Part shown: positions 1 to 11,624 of the stretch, piece by piece
Layout of the letters: each line of letters begins with the position of its first letter
Numbering within the stretch: position 1 is the stretch's first letter
Assembly: GCA_009760855.2 (NCBI GenBank)
Contig: WPIO01000051.1
Coordinates: 920,001-984,000, forward strand
Source: Cristatella mucedo
Taxonomy: Eukaryota; Bryozoa; Phylactolaemata; Cristatellidae
DNA: 64,000 bases
Direction of reading: 5' to 3'
The notes under the pieces: model-generated
Told to the model about the DNA's origin: nothing
The model's input: the letters and a program-made list of their open reading frames with translations, nothing else
The model's database searches: none
Position numbers and translations under genes: made by a program

Positions 1-1150
1 ATTTTTTTGGTTGTATAGTTATTATGTTAGGCGCTATATCCCTTCCATCTTAATAGCGCACCTTTATGTAGCGCATTAGCGCTTGTCCGCAGATTACACC
101 TCGGGGTCCACAGATTACATCACCGGAGCATTCTACATCCGCGGACCGGCTCAATAAGCATTTTGCAGGCTAGCAAGTCTTAAGTCGTTTAGGGGGCACA
201 TTACTAAGACTGCTGGCGTCATACACCAGCAAACATAACAACATAGTGTTAGCGACTAAGTGCCTGTCTGAGGTGACACCGGAACTCCAGTGCTGCTATG
301 CCTTTCGTGGAGCAGCTATCACCCCATGACGAGCGGCCCTAGGTGGTTGCAGAGGCTCATGAACCACCCCGAGCTGTTTGCCACGGTAGTCGTTGCATCC
401 GAAGTTACAGCGGCTTGCTCTCCGCCTCGGCGGCCTGCTCAGTGGCTCTCGCCACTAGCTCTCTCGCACAACATTCTTCCCGGAAAGGGCAGCTGTACTT
501 CGCGTCGGACGCTGGGTCCGAGTGACTTACTTCAAGTTGACTTGCTGGAGCTGGATTGACGAACTTTCGGCCCCTGATGACTGGCTTCTGCCTCCTTGAG
601 CTTCGCTCCTTCCGAAGTTGCCCGCGAGCTAGATCGATATGCAACTGAGCCAGATTTCCTGCAGAGACGCTCGCTTCGTCGTCACCGCCGTCGCAAATCT
701 GGTGTCACACGGATTGTCACTGCAACGTCGGCCGCGTCAATCCGTCAACCTCTTGGCGCCAGGCGTGGTCGCACAGCAAGCGGGCAGCTCGCTGCCCGCT
801 TTCTCTCGTTCACATATTTCCAACTTTCGACGGGCCCTCTTGAAAGCCTGCTGGCGCTTTAACTGCGATAGAGACCACGCTCCAGCGTAACCACTCGGCA
901 CCGACTATTACTGGGATTACTGATGGCAACCCAGGCACACACGCTCGCTCGCACGCGCGCGTCTACGGAATTCTTCCTCTTCTTTCTCCGACGGCAGTGA
1001 ATAAATAGGCCAGAATCTGGCCGTGTTCTCATACGATGACGAACGCGTACTACCAGCGAGCGTGATTAAGTTGGTTATTCAGCGGCTGCTGCGTAAAGTT
1101 AACGTATACAAGTATTGTATGCATGTATTTTGTATACGGTAGACACCTAT
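1..1150. other. No gene recognised
   Basis: Short open frames occur on both strands between about 290 and 890, but they overlap in several frames and none gives a recognisable protein. No repeat family shared with the rest of the window was recognised here. Confidence 0.4.
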
Positions 1151-1200
1151 CTATATTAGATAACCCGGCTTTGAGCAAATGAAAATAGAGTCCCGGTGGC

Positions 1201-1256
1201 TCATCAATAATAATAGTAATAATGCACTTGATAAAGCGCCCTTAGAGAACTCAATC
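1201..1256 (-). mobile_element. LINE-A 3' tail fragment, extremely 5'-truncated
   Basis: The plus strand shows an AAT-rich run followed by the hairpin sequence found at the 3' end of every LINE-A copy here (AAAGCGCC...AGAGAACT...). Only about 55 bp of the element remains. It lies directly before a short open frame that ends at 1436. Confidence 0.6.
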
Positions 1257-1436
1257 CCCTGTCGCCGCCCTGCTCGGCTGGCGGAGCTGACTCGAGTGTC
1301 GTTCGCTGTTATGCAGCTGGAGCACGACCGGAGCGACCGGAGGCTGAACTTTCCCAGGCAAATGTCGGCCATGACCAAGTTCATGGAGACGGCGTGGAGG
1401 ATAGAGGAAGCGAAGCGCATCAACACGGACTCGTAA
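1257..1436 (+). CDS. Possible terminal coding exon, unidentified
   Basis: An open frame ends in TAA at 1434-1436. Its last 50 or so residues look protein-like: a mixed helical stretch containing FPRQMSAMTKFMETAWRIEE and ending KRINTDS. I do not recognise the family. The upstream part of the frame runs into a LINE-A tail fragment, so a real exon would have to begin after about 1257. No partner exon was found upstream. It may be chance, because the region is GC-rich and stops are rare. Confidence 0.2.
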   Translation, partial: PCRRPARLAELTRVSFAVMQLEHDRSDRRLNFPRQMSAMTKFMETAWRIEEAKRINTDS

Positions 1437-2080
1437 CGCCAGCACGCTCACGGCCCGCGCCGCCGCAGCCCGAAGCCTCCACCACAGCGGTTGGCGGCGG
1501 CCGCCGCCGCCAACCGCTGCCGCTACTGCGGACTGAGCGAGCCGCGATTGGCCAGGACGACGGACGACGGCAAAGCTGATTTTGGCGCGCGAGCGAAGTA
1601 GACGGTGCCTCGCCGCCGCGGCCGCTCGTCCGCGGGCGGTGGCGGCGAACGGTCGGTCCCGCGCCTGCGAGCGCGCTCGCGCGACCGCCGCCAAGGTCGT
1701 CGCCCACCACTGAGGATCACGGCTTCTGGCCGGGTGGTCGGTCGCCGGCTCTCCTGCTTTTTCGCGAGACTTTTTCGTCGTCAACACTGCCCCCCCCCCA
1801 AGCCTCCTTTGCGCACTGCCCGCCTCCTCCCCCCCCCCCCCGCTGGGCACTTCGTGAGTGGGCTCGATGTCATCTCGACTGTCGCTCCAGGCTTCGGACG
1901 TCGTCCGCAGCAGTCGCAGGCGACCGAAGCGGCCGCTCTGCTCTGGCGCTCGAAGCGGCTTCCCCGGCGGCGAAGCACCGCACTGCATCTCGCAGCCGGC
2001 TCAATAAACGCTCGCGGAAGCCCGCTGGACGCACCGTCTCGGTCGTTGACTTGTGCTCCCGCTCGCGACAGCCCCCGCCC
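1430..2080. promoter_or_regulatory. CpG-rich, promoter-like GC island
   Basis: The stretch is strongly GC- and CpG-rich, with many GCCGCC and GCGGCC runs, an inverted CCAAT box (ATTGG at 1547-1551) and two long C homopolymers near 1790 and 1835. An AATAAA lies at 2003-2008. Open frames on both strands are expected from composition alone. It could be a CpG island promoter or the 3' UTR of the preceding open frame. No transcript can be assigned. Confidence 0.3.
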
Positions 2081-2081
2081 G

Positions 2082-3285
2082 GCGCGATGAGCCCGGCGCG
2101 ATGAGCCCGGCGCGATGAGCCCGGCGCGATGAGCCCGGCGCGATGAGCCCGGCGCGATGAGCCCGGCGCGATGAGCCCGGCGCGATGGCCCGGCGCGATG
2201 AGCCCGGCGCGATGAGCCCCGGCGCGATGAGCCCGGCGCGATGAGCCCGGCGCGATGAGCCCGGCGCGATGAGCCCGGCGCGATGAGCCCGGCGCGATGA
2301 GCCCGGCGCGATGAGCCCGGCGCGATGATGCCCGGCGCGATGAGCCCGGCGCGATGAGCCCGGCGCGATGAGCCCGGCGCGATGAGCCCGGCGCGATGAG
2401 CCCGGCGCGATGAGCCCGGCGCGATGAGCCCGGCGCGATGAGCCCGGCGCGATGAGCCCGGCGCGATGAGCCCGGCGCGATGAGCCCGGCGCGATGAGCC
2501 CGGCGCGATGAGCCCGGCGCGATGAGCCCGGCGCGATGAGCCCGGCGCGATGAGCCCGGCGCGATGAGCCCGGCGCGATGAGCCCGGCGCGATGAGCCCG
2601 GCGCGATGAGCCCGGCGCGATGAGCCCGGCGCGATGAGCCCGGCGCGATGAGCCGGCGCGAGCCCGGCGCGATGAGCCCGGCGCGATGAGCCCGGCGCGA
2701 TGAGCCCGGCGCGATGAGCCCGGCGCGATGAGCCCGGCGCGATGAGCCCGGCGCGATGAGCCCGGCGCGATGAGCCCGGCGCGGCGCGATGAGACCGAGC
2801 CCGCGATGAGCCCGGCGCGATGAGCCCGGCGCGATGAGCCCGGCGCGATGAGCCCGGCGCGATGAGCCCGGCGCGATGAGCCCGGCGCGATGAGCCCGGC
2901 GCGATGAGCCCGGCGCGATGAGCCCGGCGCGATGAGCCCGGCGCGATGAGCCCGGCGCGATGAGCCCGGCGCGATGAGCCCGCGCGATGAGCCGGCGCGA
3001 TGAGCCCGGCGCGATGAGCCCGGCGCGATGAGCCCGGCGCGATGAGCCCGGCGCGATGAGCCCGGCGCGATGAGCCCGGCGCGATGAGCCCGGCGCGATG
3101 AGCCCGGCGCGATGAGCCCGGCCCGATGAGCCCCGGCGCGATGAGCCCGGCGCGATGAGCCCGGCGGCGCGATGAGCCCGGCGCGATGAGCCCGGCGCGA
3201 TGAGCCCGGCGCGATGAGCCCGGCGCGATGAGCCCGGCGCGATGAGCCCGGCGCGATGAGCCCGGCGCGATGAGCCCGGCGCGAT
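2082..3285. repeat. 14-bp GC-rich minisatellite, about 86 copies
   Basis: The unit is AGCCCGGCGCGATG, repeated head to tail with very few changes. Irregular units occur near 2184, 2325, 2651, 2785, 2985, 3122 and 3165, mostly 1-14 bp indels. Each unit contains CCGG, GCGC and several CpGs. Because 14 is not a multiple of three and the reverse complement has no stop codon, the minus strand stays open in more than one frame across the array. These open frames are products of the repeat, not evidence for a protein. Confidence 0.97.
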
Positions 3286-3299
3286 GTGCCCGCCCGTGC

Positions 3300-3960
3300 G
3301 AACAGCGACGCTGTCACAAGCGCTTCTAGCCTCGCTCCGGCTCGGCGGCGCCCGGAGCCTCCTCAGTTCGGCCTTGCTACAAGATTGGTAACGTTTACAG
3401 CGCCACCTAGGTACGGTCCACGGGCCTGGAGTAGAAAATTTGACTTCTTCGTGATCCAGAGTTTGGGGCATTTTTGCGCTTTGTACAATTTGAAGGACAC
3501 GTCTGCATCTATTACCGCTATGCGTGGGCTGTGCGTGTCTCGTCTAAGCAAGTCCTATATGCTGCCGAGACCGTTAGGCCGGTCCCCTTGCGGTATCAGG
3601 GTAGCCGTGTGCCTGCAGATTAAAGCATCGCTCAGGCAATGGGCTTTGCAGCCCCACCTCCTGTGGGGCGTGTGAGAACCCGTGCCGATCATAGCAGCGA
3701 GACCTAGCCGGGGCCATGCCGTGGTGATATTGCAACGCCCTTAGTATAGTGAAATTCACTTCTGGGTTACTTCCGAGACGCAGCGCTAAGCTCGCTATCG
3801 GTCTTAGCGGCGGCGGTGGCGTGCAAATATGCCTAGCGGTTGATTAGGAAGCCACCGCGCCCCCCCCCGGGATTGTGCCTTATAAAAAAAAATGGCAGCA
3901 CGAGAAGCTCATCGCTGGTCTCCATTAGCTCCACCTTAAGCTTAATCCTGGCTTTGGCCA
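3300..3960. other. No gene recognised
   Basis: Mixed sequence between the minisatellite and the TA/GT microsatellite. I see neither a conserved protein nor a shared repeat here. Confidence 0.4.
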
Positions 3961-3989
3961 TATATATATATATATATATATATATAAGC

Positions 3990-4024
<35 letters not shown>
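3961..4024. repeat. Composite (TA)n-(GT)n microsatellite
   Basis: A TA run at 3961-3986 is followed by AGCTTA and then a GT run at about 3992-4024. A looser GT/GC stretch continues to about 4075. Confidence 0.95.
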
Positions 4025-4026
<2 letters not shown>

Positions 4027-4074
4027 ATGAATGTGTGTCTGTGTGTGCGCGCGCGTGCATGTGTTGGCGTGCGC

Positions 4075-4940
4075 GTACATTATTTCTTTGCCAGCTTCCT
4101 TATGGCGCTCACTATCTGAGTATGCCATCAGCTCCGCCGCCATCTTGTCTATTATCCGGCCGAGCCACGTGACGCACGAGGCAGATACGGGAATCTGCAA
4201 AGCAGCCAAAGGTAAGTCTAGGCACCTAAGTGCTTATAAGAAGATTGAAGCACCGCGCTATCTAGACCGCTCATTCTTTCGCTTCATCCCAAGCGGTTTT
4301 ATTTGTGTTTTGAGATATATAATTTTATATTTTCTTGTTCCTTTCGTGAGTGTCCGAGAAAAGGTTTTCTTCTGTGGGCCTTCAACCTTCAAAAACTTCC
4401 CTGAAAATCCGCGTCTTGGACCCACACAAGCTACCGGAAGAAACTGGCCGTCAAGCTAGCGTTGGAGGCCAGCAGACGACGCTAGTCTTGGTCACGTGAC
4501 TATGGGCCTTAAGCTTATCGTCTTGAGGTTGTTAACTCGACCTAGTCTGTTGAGCCTTCAGGATCTGAGAGGCATAACACCCATGATTCTGAATCAGGCT
4601 CTCTAGGTAGAAGAAATTTTACCATGGTGATTTTTCGTGACCCGGCGAAGTTTCTGGAACTCGATTCACGACTCGAAGGGAAGCCGGCTAGGGTCGCTTA
4701 GCAATAGGTTGACTGATTCAAATTTGCTACGTTTATTGACAGGTAGGGCTCAAATGTCCAGTTAAAAAAAGGATCTGTTGAGGCTTAACTATTTTTGCGA
4801 CAGCTCACTGGGGTCAAATTACGGTATTCTAATTTGAATAAAGAGGGCAAACCAGCGGTTCCGTCATGACACGAAAAATCCTTCTCTGATAGCTGCAACC
4901 TGCGAAGCTGAAGAGCCATGGCGCAGAGCGCAATTCCATT
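4075..4940. other. No gene recognised
   Basis: No recognisable protein or repeat family. The open frame at 4031-4459 begins inside the GT tract and is unlikely to be real. Confidence 0.4.
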
Positions 4941-4944
4941 TAAT

Positions 4945-5640
4945 AATAACAATACCACATATGCCTAGCACCGTAGGAGAACTTAATTTCTTCTGGGTAC
5001 TTTGCAAATGCTAAAACGAGCATTTCGAATGATCGTTGATAGATACCACACACACTTTCAGCACGCATAAGAGCGTAAAAGACAACTTATTCGGACAGAT
5101 AACATTTTTCAAGCAACAGTAGGGCCTGTAGCTTCCTTTGATATGTCAGTGAATGTCGTGCGAAGTCAGTCTGTCGGCAGTTTCAGGCCTAGGGAGCACA
5201 TAAACTGAACGCACGGTCTCCAAAATATTTTAGACTGGCACAGTTAGCAATCGACTCCAGTGGAGTGCGTGAGTGGATTGCCCTGATGGAGTGCCTGAGC
5301 CAGAGCCTCGAGTGGCGAGCATTCATCTTTGTAGGCAGGAGCCAGAGACTGGAAACTGCGGAAAGTGATGGAGTGAGAAAGAGAACCTTGAAGTCGAATA
5401 CGCTGCGTTATTGGAAAGCCAGCCAGTGCAGATCGATGAGAAGGGCTTCAAAGTCGCGGCAGAGGCGACGTTCAGGACGAACAAGCCAAACTAGAGCCAC
5501 CATCCTTAAGCTTCTTGTGGGGCACGCATGAATGCCTGCAGGAAGAGAGCGGCAGAAGCATGCACGGATGTCACGAATGCGAGGACAAAGATCGCGGTTG
5601 TAACTTATATCTATGAGCGCCCGCCATTTTCGACACATTG
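4945..5640 (-). mobile_element. LINE-A copy, ancient and degraded
   Basis: The 3' tail at 4945-5010 shows an AAT-like run and a worn hairpin (GAGAACTTAAT...). Around 5380-5440 the plus strand still matches the antisense of the region between the reverse transcriptase and the C-terminus in other LINE-A copies (compare CCTTGAAGTC and CCAGTGCAG). The coding frame is destroyed. Confidence 0.5.
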
Positions 5641-5644
5641 ATCA

Positions 5645-6050
5645 AAATTAGCAGACCTGACTGCGGCACTTGACGCGATCACCAAGGTAAATGAAGTTCG
5701 AAACTATCTGTGCGAACCTTTCTTGGCCACAACGACAATCAACGCCTCACCGAGTTTCTATTCTGGCTGCGGTCGCACTGTCTGCCGCACACGATTCAGG
5801 TCTATCTCGGATTTCGTGAAAATCGAGAAAATGGCAAGTTCGACTCGCCCAACATCGCTTTATTCCCGAATGCGGGCAGATCTGAGAATACGCCTTCCTT
5901 AGGGCTCAGAGATTCTCATAATTTGTAATGAATCCTTACTTGATCTCAAATTTCTTGTTTCATCTTAAATACCTGCTCGATCTCGACCATGCGCCAAGTC
6001 CGAAGAAATCGAACATTGTCGGAATACCTGCGGGTAGCTAATCGGACTGG
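5645..6050. other. No gene recognised
   Basis: Short open frames only. No repeat or protein recognised. Confidence 0.35.
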
Positions 6051-6054
6051 CTGC

Positions 6055-6215
6055 CCGGCCGATTTGGCCCTGCGGTTAATATAATCGACCTGAAAAAGGT
6101 CAGGTTTAATGTATTTGATGGCCGAGCTCGTGAACCGAGCCCGTAGCATATGGGAAGTGTCGGGGCAGAGATTAAGCTCACTCTGAGCGCTACATAAATG
6201 CATTATATTTATATG
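6055..6215 (+). mobile_element. SINE-B copy, degraded
   Basis: It contains the order of blocks seen in better SINE-B copies: GGTTAAxxx, the subfamily block close to AATGTATTTxATG, a worn B-box region around GAACCGAGCC, GCATATG, and the LINE-like end AGAGATTAAG...GCGCTACA. Confidence 0.6.
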
Positions 6216-6282
6216 TATTGTTATTGTGGTTCAGTTGTGAGCTCTGGACTGTGAGCTCTCTGCTGCCAGAGCTCTTACAGTT

Positions 6283-6440
6283 ATAATAATAATACGTTTG
6301 TACGGCGCCCTCGGAGAGCTGAATCTCTTTCTAGGCACTTTGCAGATGCTGTATAGAAACCACTACCAAGTTATTGGTGGCAATATCCGCAAGCAGCGGG
6401 CTCAGTGCAAGCACGCATATACATACGAAGGACGAATCCC
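6283..6440 (-). mobile_element. LINE-A 3' fragment
   Basis: AATAATAAT followed by the antisense hairpin (GGCGCCCTCGGAGAGCTGAA...CTAGGCACTTTGC) and then a worn 3' UTR ending near ACGAAGGACGAATCCC. This is a 5'-truncated insertion in reverse orientation. Confidence 0.6.
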
Positions 6441-7140
6441 TAAGACAGCAAGCTCAGTCTGCTGTCAGCTCTCTGCTCTCAGCTCACTGACAGTGAAGGC
6501 GCCCCGAGCTCACGCTTCGTGCACGCCGAGCAGGGCGTCGTCTCGAGCCAAGCCTCCGTACTCATAACTGTTATGCACGAGATGCGCTATTTGGTGTTTA
6601 TCGTTTCACGATTGGTCGGGCCCCGCCAGCGTTCGGTGCAATAGGTACGCTCGTACTACCGTACACCGCCGCGGTCGCTGCAATTCCAACGAACGCTTGC
6701 TGAGCACGCGAGTGAAAAGACTGGCTGGCGAACTTTTCGGGAGTCGCGCTATATTTATTTCGGCGTCTGAGCCACGGGAGCAGCATTGAGCGAGTATTTA
6801 AGCGACCACTCCTCGAGCACTTGCTCGTTACTCTCGGCCATTTAAGACCGCCTATTTATCGCTTAAGCATAGCACTCTCAGCAAAACCCAGTATCAGACC
6901 ATTGGAGAGCCAGGTGGAGACTATTGATGCCAGTTCTATTACAGGCAGTAAGCCTCGCTGAAAGCTTTACGGTAAAAGCGGCTAGCATCGAGGATATCTT
7001 TGAGCCTGTCAGAGTCGCAGCCGAAATATCAAGTTGCAGTCGCAGCATTTGGTCGACAAAAGAGGGTCGTTCGAGGGCTCAGTGATGTGCTTTGGGGAAG
7101 GGGCCCCTTCGTAGGTTTCAACTGAAGGGCTTCTCTGTGT
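6440..7140. other. No gene recognised
   Basis: No conserved protein or shared repeat identified. Confidence 0.35.
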
Positions 7141-7455
7141 AATGTAATGGAATGTAATGTATCTCCATCTGTCACTCCACAATGACTATGTGGGTGTTAC
7201 GCAGGAGTGTTTTGTATAGCGCAGTCACAGCCTACGCGGCTCTTGGTATGCATTCGGTAGCCAACAGAATTCATCTCACGCAACAAAGAGAAAGTGGGAA
7301 GCATAACTGAGTCGGGAGAGCAGTTTAGGTAGTGAGTTGCATGAAAGCAGCAGCTTAGGACCGCCGGAAAGGATGAACCATAGTCGGTAGCAGGAGAGTA
7401 GCTGTCGTTTCGTAAGAAACCGAAAATACAGCAGTTCAACCCTCGTTTTTCTAAA
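7141..7455 (-). mobile_element. LINE-B 3' fragment
   Basis: The plus strand starts with the antisense tail (AATGTAATGTATCTCC, then an ACTCCAC block and GTGGGTGTTAC). It continues into the C-terminal coding end of LINE-B, where the minus strand reads ...SYSPATDYGSSFPAVLSC and further residues. The same C-terminus occurs at 15.5 and 56.7 kb on the minus strand and at 35.2 kb on the plus strand. Confidence 0.8.
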
Positions 7456-7557
7456 ACAAAAATACCCCCTAGCATCTCCTTGCAGAAAACCGCTAGTCCT
7501 TTCTAGTTGGCTGCTTCGAATAAACGCTAGCATATGTAGAGAGCAATTCTAGATGCA

Positions 7558-7712
7558 GGTTGTTGCTTTTCATGACCTCGGGACCGAGGTCGTGAGTTTG
7601 AACCCTGAGGTGGGCGATCCTTTATTGCCGCTGCAAGCGGTGGCGATAGCCGCAAAAGGCTCTTCTGTTCGCTATACCTAAAGATACTGTTGAATCAGCT
7701 AGCATTTGTTCT
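7558..7712 (+). mobile_element. SINE-A copy (tRNA-derived)
   Basis: It contains ACGACCT-like and CGAGGTCGTGAG blocks, a worn B box (GAGTTTGAACCCTG), the conserved body GGGCGATCCTTTATTGCC and the 3' block ending AATCAGCTAGC. The 5' A-box part is worn. Confidence 0.75.
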
Positions 7713-7719
7713 AGCGACA

Positions 7720-9285
7720 CGCCTTCAGTGAGCAGACTCTGGGTACTTTTCTCAGAATCTGCCGTTTTCTTACCAATGGGCTAACATGGTTACGAGCACG
7801 GAGCTTATTCAAAGCGCATTCGGCGTGTACAATCACAGTCAAGGGATGATTTCTCTTAAAGGGCTGTTTCCAGAATTGCTAAAAATTTGAACTCTCTTTG
7901 GATAGGTATAAAGAGGCCATCCGAGCGGCACGCTTTGGGCGAGAAAATTCAGCCTCCTCGAATCTGGGGGGGGGGTGGGTGGGAGGTACGCATTTCTTTC
8001 CCCACAGTTGGGCCTAAAGAGATTTCTTAGCGGTGCTCTCTCGGCACAGATTTCAAGGGTTTAAAAAATGGTTAAGTGTAAAGCTAACATCTAACGTGAA
8101 CAGACACCTTAACTGCTAGAGTTAAAACAGCAAGTTAGAGTAGCTCGAAAGCTTATAAGCTTTAAAGCTGAGAAGTTCTTGAACTTTTGTCATGCCCCTC
8201 AAGTTCAAGTCTCCGTACCAAAATTTTTGCTACGCTCTTCAAAGAGATGCTGTCATACTGATATTCACTCAGATGAACTGAAGCCTCTCGAGGAAGCTAG
8301 GGCATTCGGTGCTGCCCAGCCGTCGTTAAAAAGCAGCCGGCGTAAATCATAGTTATCATCTAGCAGCATCAAACTATTAAATGATGTGCGACTGTACAGT
8401 TTAAGTTTTTAATATTTCACTTAATAGTGGAAAAGTGAGCATACGGCGGAGACTATGAAGCTGAGCAGTGAAGCCATATCAGTAATCTATGTCGCCTAAG
8501 GTTGAGAGTAACATCCGATTTCATCAAATTTTACCTGACACTACAGGGATTGCGGTATAATCTGGTATGGCTATGCCAAAGCCTGATCATGCGAGGCTGC
8601 AGCTTTGTGATCAATGACTGCACAATGGTAGGTCAAGGATGCAGTGAGTTACCGCTCTCCGCCCCTAGGGCTCCACTTGAATCTAAGTTTGTGTTGAAAT
8701 ACTCCGATGTTAAACATCAACAAATATCAGGAACAAGTCCAGCTACTCTGGGCTTTTCCTTAAGGCGTGGAAAAATCAAGAAAAAGCGGGAAAATGTGAC
8801 TGTTGATATTTACTTGACGTGACAAGCCTTGCTCTGTCAAGCATGCTTCGTGCAGGCGCAGCTCAGTGGCGATTGTACTCGAATTAATGTTTATTATCCT
8901 AGCTCTTAGCCTCCTGAAACGGTGGGCCGAGAGGCTTAGGAGAAATTCCACTCCAGCAGGTAGAACCAGTAGGACGTCAGGTGGTATCCCTCGCGCGAGT
9001 CCATCACTGAACACCCAGGAAGCGGAGTCTGCTGCTGCCAGTCTCCGGTCCAGGGCGACAGATATCCCCCGTCCCATTCGATGGAGCACGTCGGCGGCGA
9101 AGCGTCTTCGATTACCGACGAGTGAAATGTAAGATCCAGAGTCTGAAAGAACAATGAATAATCACATGGCTGCCACTTCTGTCTTATAATGTGCGCCCAT
9201 CTGATCACGTGATTTGCACACAGCAGACTAATGTCTCAACACGTGGCTAGCTTCGTAGGGGACTGGCCAATCATAGGAGGGCTGA
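7720..9285. other. No gene recognised
   Basis: Mixed intergenic sequence with short open frames on both strands. No recognisable product. Confidence 0.35.
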
Positions 9286-9289
9286 GCAT

Positions 9290-9960
9290 TGTTCCTGCAG
9301 TGTCGGCACGCATAAGCACACAAAGGACGAATCACGTGGACCCACTCAATACTGCAATAAACAGGTGCTTATAAGCTCATTTTTAAATGCCGTCAAGTCA
9401 GGGGATGTCGTAACGTCAGTCGGGAGTGAGTTCCAGGCGGAGCGTATTAAGTGAACTCGCGGTCTCCAAAGGGTTTGAGGTTCGTACGAGGTATAGCTAA
9501 ACAATATGAGTCGGAACAGCGGGTGGTACGATGCCTGGCCTGGGAGGGTAATAGCTCTGATGAGTATGCTGGAGCCAGAGATTGGAGGGACCTAAAAGTG
9601 AGTGACAGAACTTTGAAGTCAATATGCTGTCCGATTGGGAGCCCGTGCAGATCGACGAGAAGTGGTGTGATGCGGTGTGGTAACTGCGACGCTCACGACA
9701 GATAAGCCTAGGTGCAGAGTTTTGCACCCACTGTAAGTGCCTGATTGCACAAGCCGGTAGACCAGCAAGCAGTGAGCTACAGAAGCCAAGCCGGGATTCC
9801 ACAAATGCATGGACCAATGTAGATGTAGTATCACTGTCTAAGTAAGCCCTAATTTTAGCAGTGTTATGTAGCTGAAAGTAGGCAAACTTGACTGGAGCTG
9901 AGGTGATCATTTAATGAAAGGTCACTTTGGAACAGGGCGCTACGATTTCGGGCAGAGTCA
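9290..9960 (-). mobile_element. LINE-A 3' portion, pseudogene
   Basis: The minus strand encodes the region after the reverse transcriptase active site, with recognisable pieces such as NIAKIRAYLDSDTTSTLVHA-like residues, SRLGFCxSLLAGLPACAIR and LVCRERRSCH. Frameshifts split the frame. It matches the copies at 25, 28, 42 and 62 kb. Confidence 0.8.
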
Positions 9961-11475
9961 ACAGGAGATATGTTGGCAGAGCCAATTTCGAGTGCTTAGT
10001 TTCCAGTTTCTGAGAATTCCAGAGCTCACTTCCATTCACTTGTCGAGGTAATCATCTCAATGAGTTCGACGTGCCACACGCTGAGAGCGGAAGACGCTGC
10101 TGGAAGTAGTGTGTCCCTACCCAAGCGGCTCCGTTTTCCGTTCCGTTTAATTAAAGCCCCCTATATCCTAGACGTAATTCGGCAAAGCAGCAGTTAAGCT
10201 TTGCGAGCGTCTCAGCCGATTCGTAAGGTTTGGGACGATATAACTAGCGCTGGGCGTCATCGCCTAAGAAGCGATAGGCACCGCTGAGGGTCTGAATTAT
10301 CTTCCCGAGGGAGGCTGCACCGACGAGAATAACGAGAGGTCAAGGACAGGCGCCTGCAGAACCGGAAGTGATGGTAAGTGCACGTGACCTGCCTCTTCGC
10401 TGAGGCCTGGCCATCCTACGACGAGAACTGGACTCAATGTCAGGTAGGCATGGCTCAGAACCGCCTCATAATGTGCTGCAACCTCGCCAGCGTATCCAGC
10501 AGTTGAGTCGCTGCTCTGGTTTACAAAGGAAATTTTCGGCTGAGCTTTACAGATTGGGAAAAATTTCGGCCACGATGTGAGCTCTTTTCTCACTAGCCTG
10601 TATCTGGACACGGGTTATCCGATACTAGGCGCAGTCAGAACGCGGCTGCATTTTTCAAATAAACGGCACCAAGTTTAAAGGTTTTTAATTTGTAGGCGAA
10701 AAATCGCCAACCAGCTGGTGTAGAACGGTCAGCTAAAAATACGCTCTCGCGGGCACACGGCTGGTTAGCTCTGCTGGTTAGCTCGGCACTTGCTGTGCTC
10801 AACAGAACGGCGAGACGGCTGCCGCCTGAGCCGGGCGGCGGAGGCCGGTTGGTTCTTGCTTGAAAGCAGCTTCTGCTGGTTTGGAGCACTTAGCGTCGGC
10901 CGTCTCGGCGTCCAGTTTGAAGCCGGCAGCTTTGTCTAAGACGGCCAACTCCGGGCGCTCACCAGCCGGCCGACGCTGGGGTAGGGCCTCGATGTGGATT
11001 CGGGGCAGGGGGGGGGCAGGGCAGCTTACTGCCGAGAGCCTTGAGTGCGCCGAAGCGACCTGAGACTGAGACGTGCAACTTTGGCTTGAGCATAGCAAAA
11101 AAATCTAAGAGAGATGCTGCTTCCGGGGTAGGTAAGCAGGTACTAACTAGGGCCGACAGGGCGAGCTACCTGCGAGCCCATCGCGAGTCATTGCCCCCTC
11201 GTGAGAGCGATGCCTACGACTTCATTGTGTGCAACCATGTGAGCAATGTTTGCATCCTTTTCGTAGTCCACTCACTGTCCGAAAAGGACTCTAATTTTTC
11301 TGGCCGAACCTTCGTCACGTAACGTAGGACAGCCTTTTCAAGCTTTTCTCGCTTTGAAGGTGGCTATAGAGAGAATCCACTGTAGTCAGTTGTCATTGTC
11401 GACCTTAGCTAGAGGATTTTGTAAGCATCGGAGTCAGCGAACCAAGCGAATGTGCGTCAGCCCTACCCCTTACGA
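9960..11475. other. No gene recognised
   Basis: A GC-rich patch lies at about 10790-11040. The open frames there overlap on both strands and give no recognisable domain. Confidence 0.35.
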
Positions 11476-11478
<3 letters not shown>

Positions 11479-11574
<96 letters not shown>

Positions 11575-11620
11575 GAGAGAGAGAGAGTCAGAGAGAGTCA
11601 GAGACAGCGACAGACAGACA
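11479..11620. repeat. (GA)n microsatellite
   Basis: An almost pure GA run at 11479-11568, then a decayed GA/CA continuation to about 11620. Confidence 0.97.
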
Positions 11621-11624
11621 GAAC

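Noticed and set aside
1870-3471. Long minus-strand open frames of 533 and 438 codons across the minisatellite.
   Set aside because: They come from a 14-bp unit without stop codons on the minus strand; two frames are open at once and the protein is a pure repeat.
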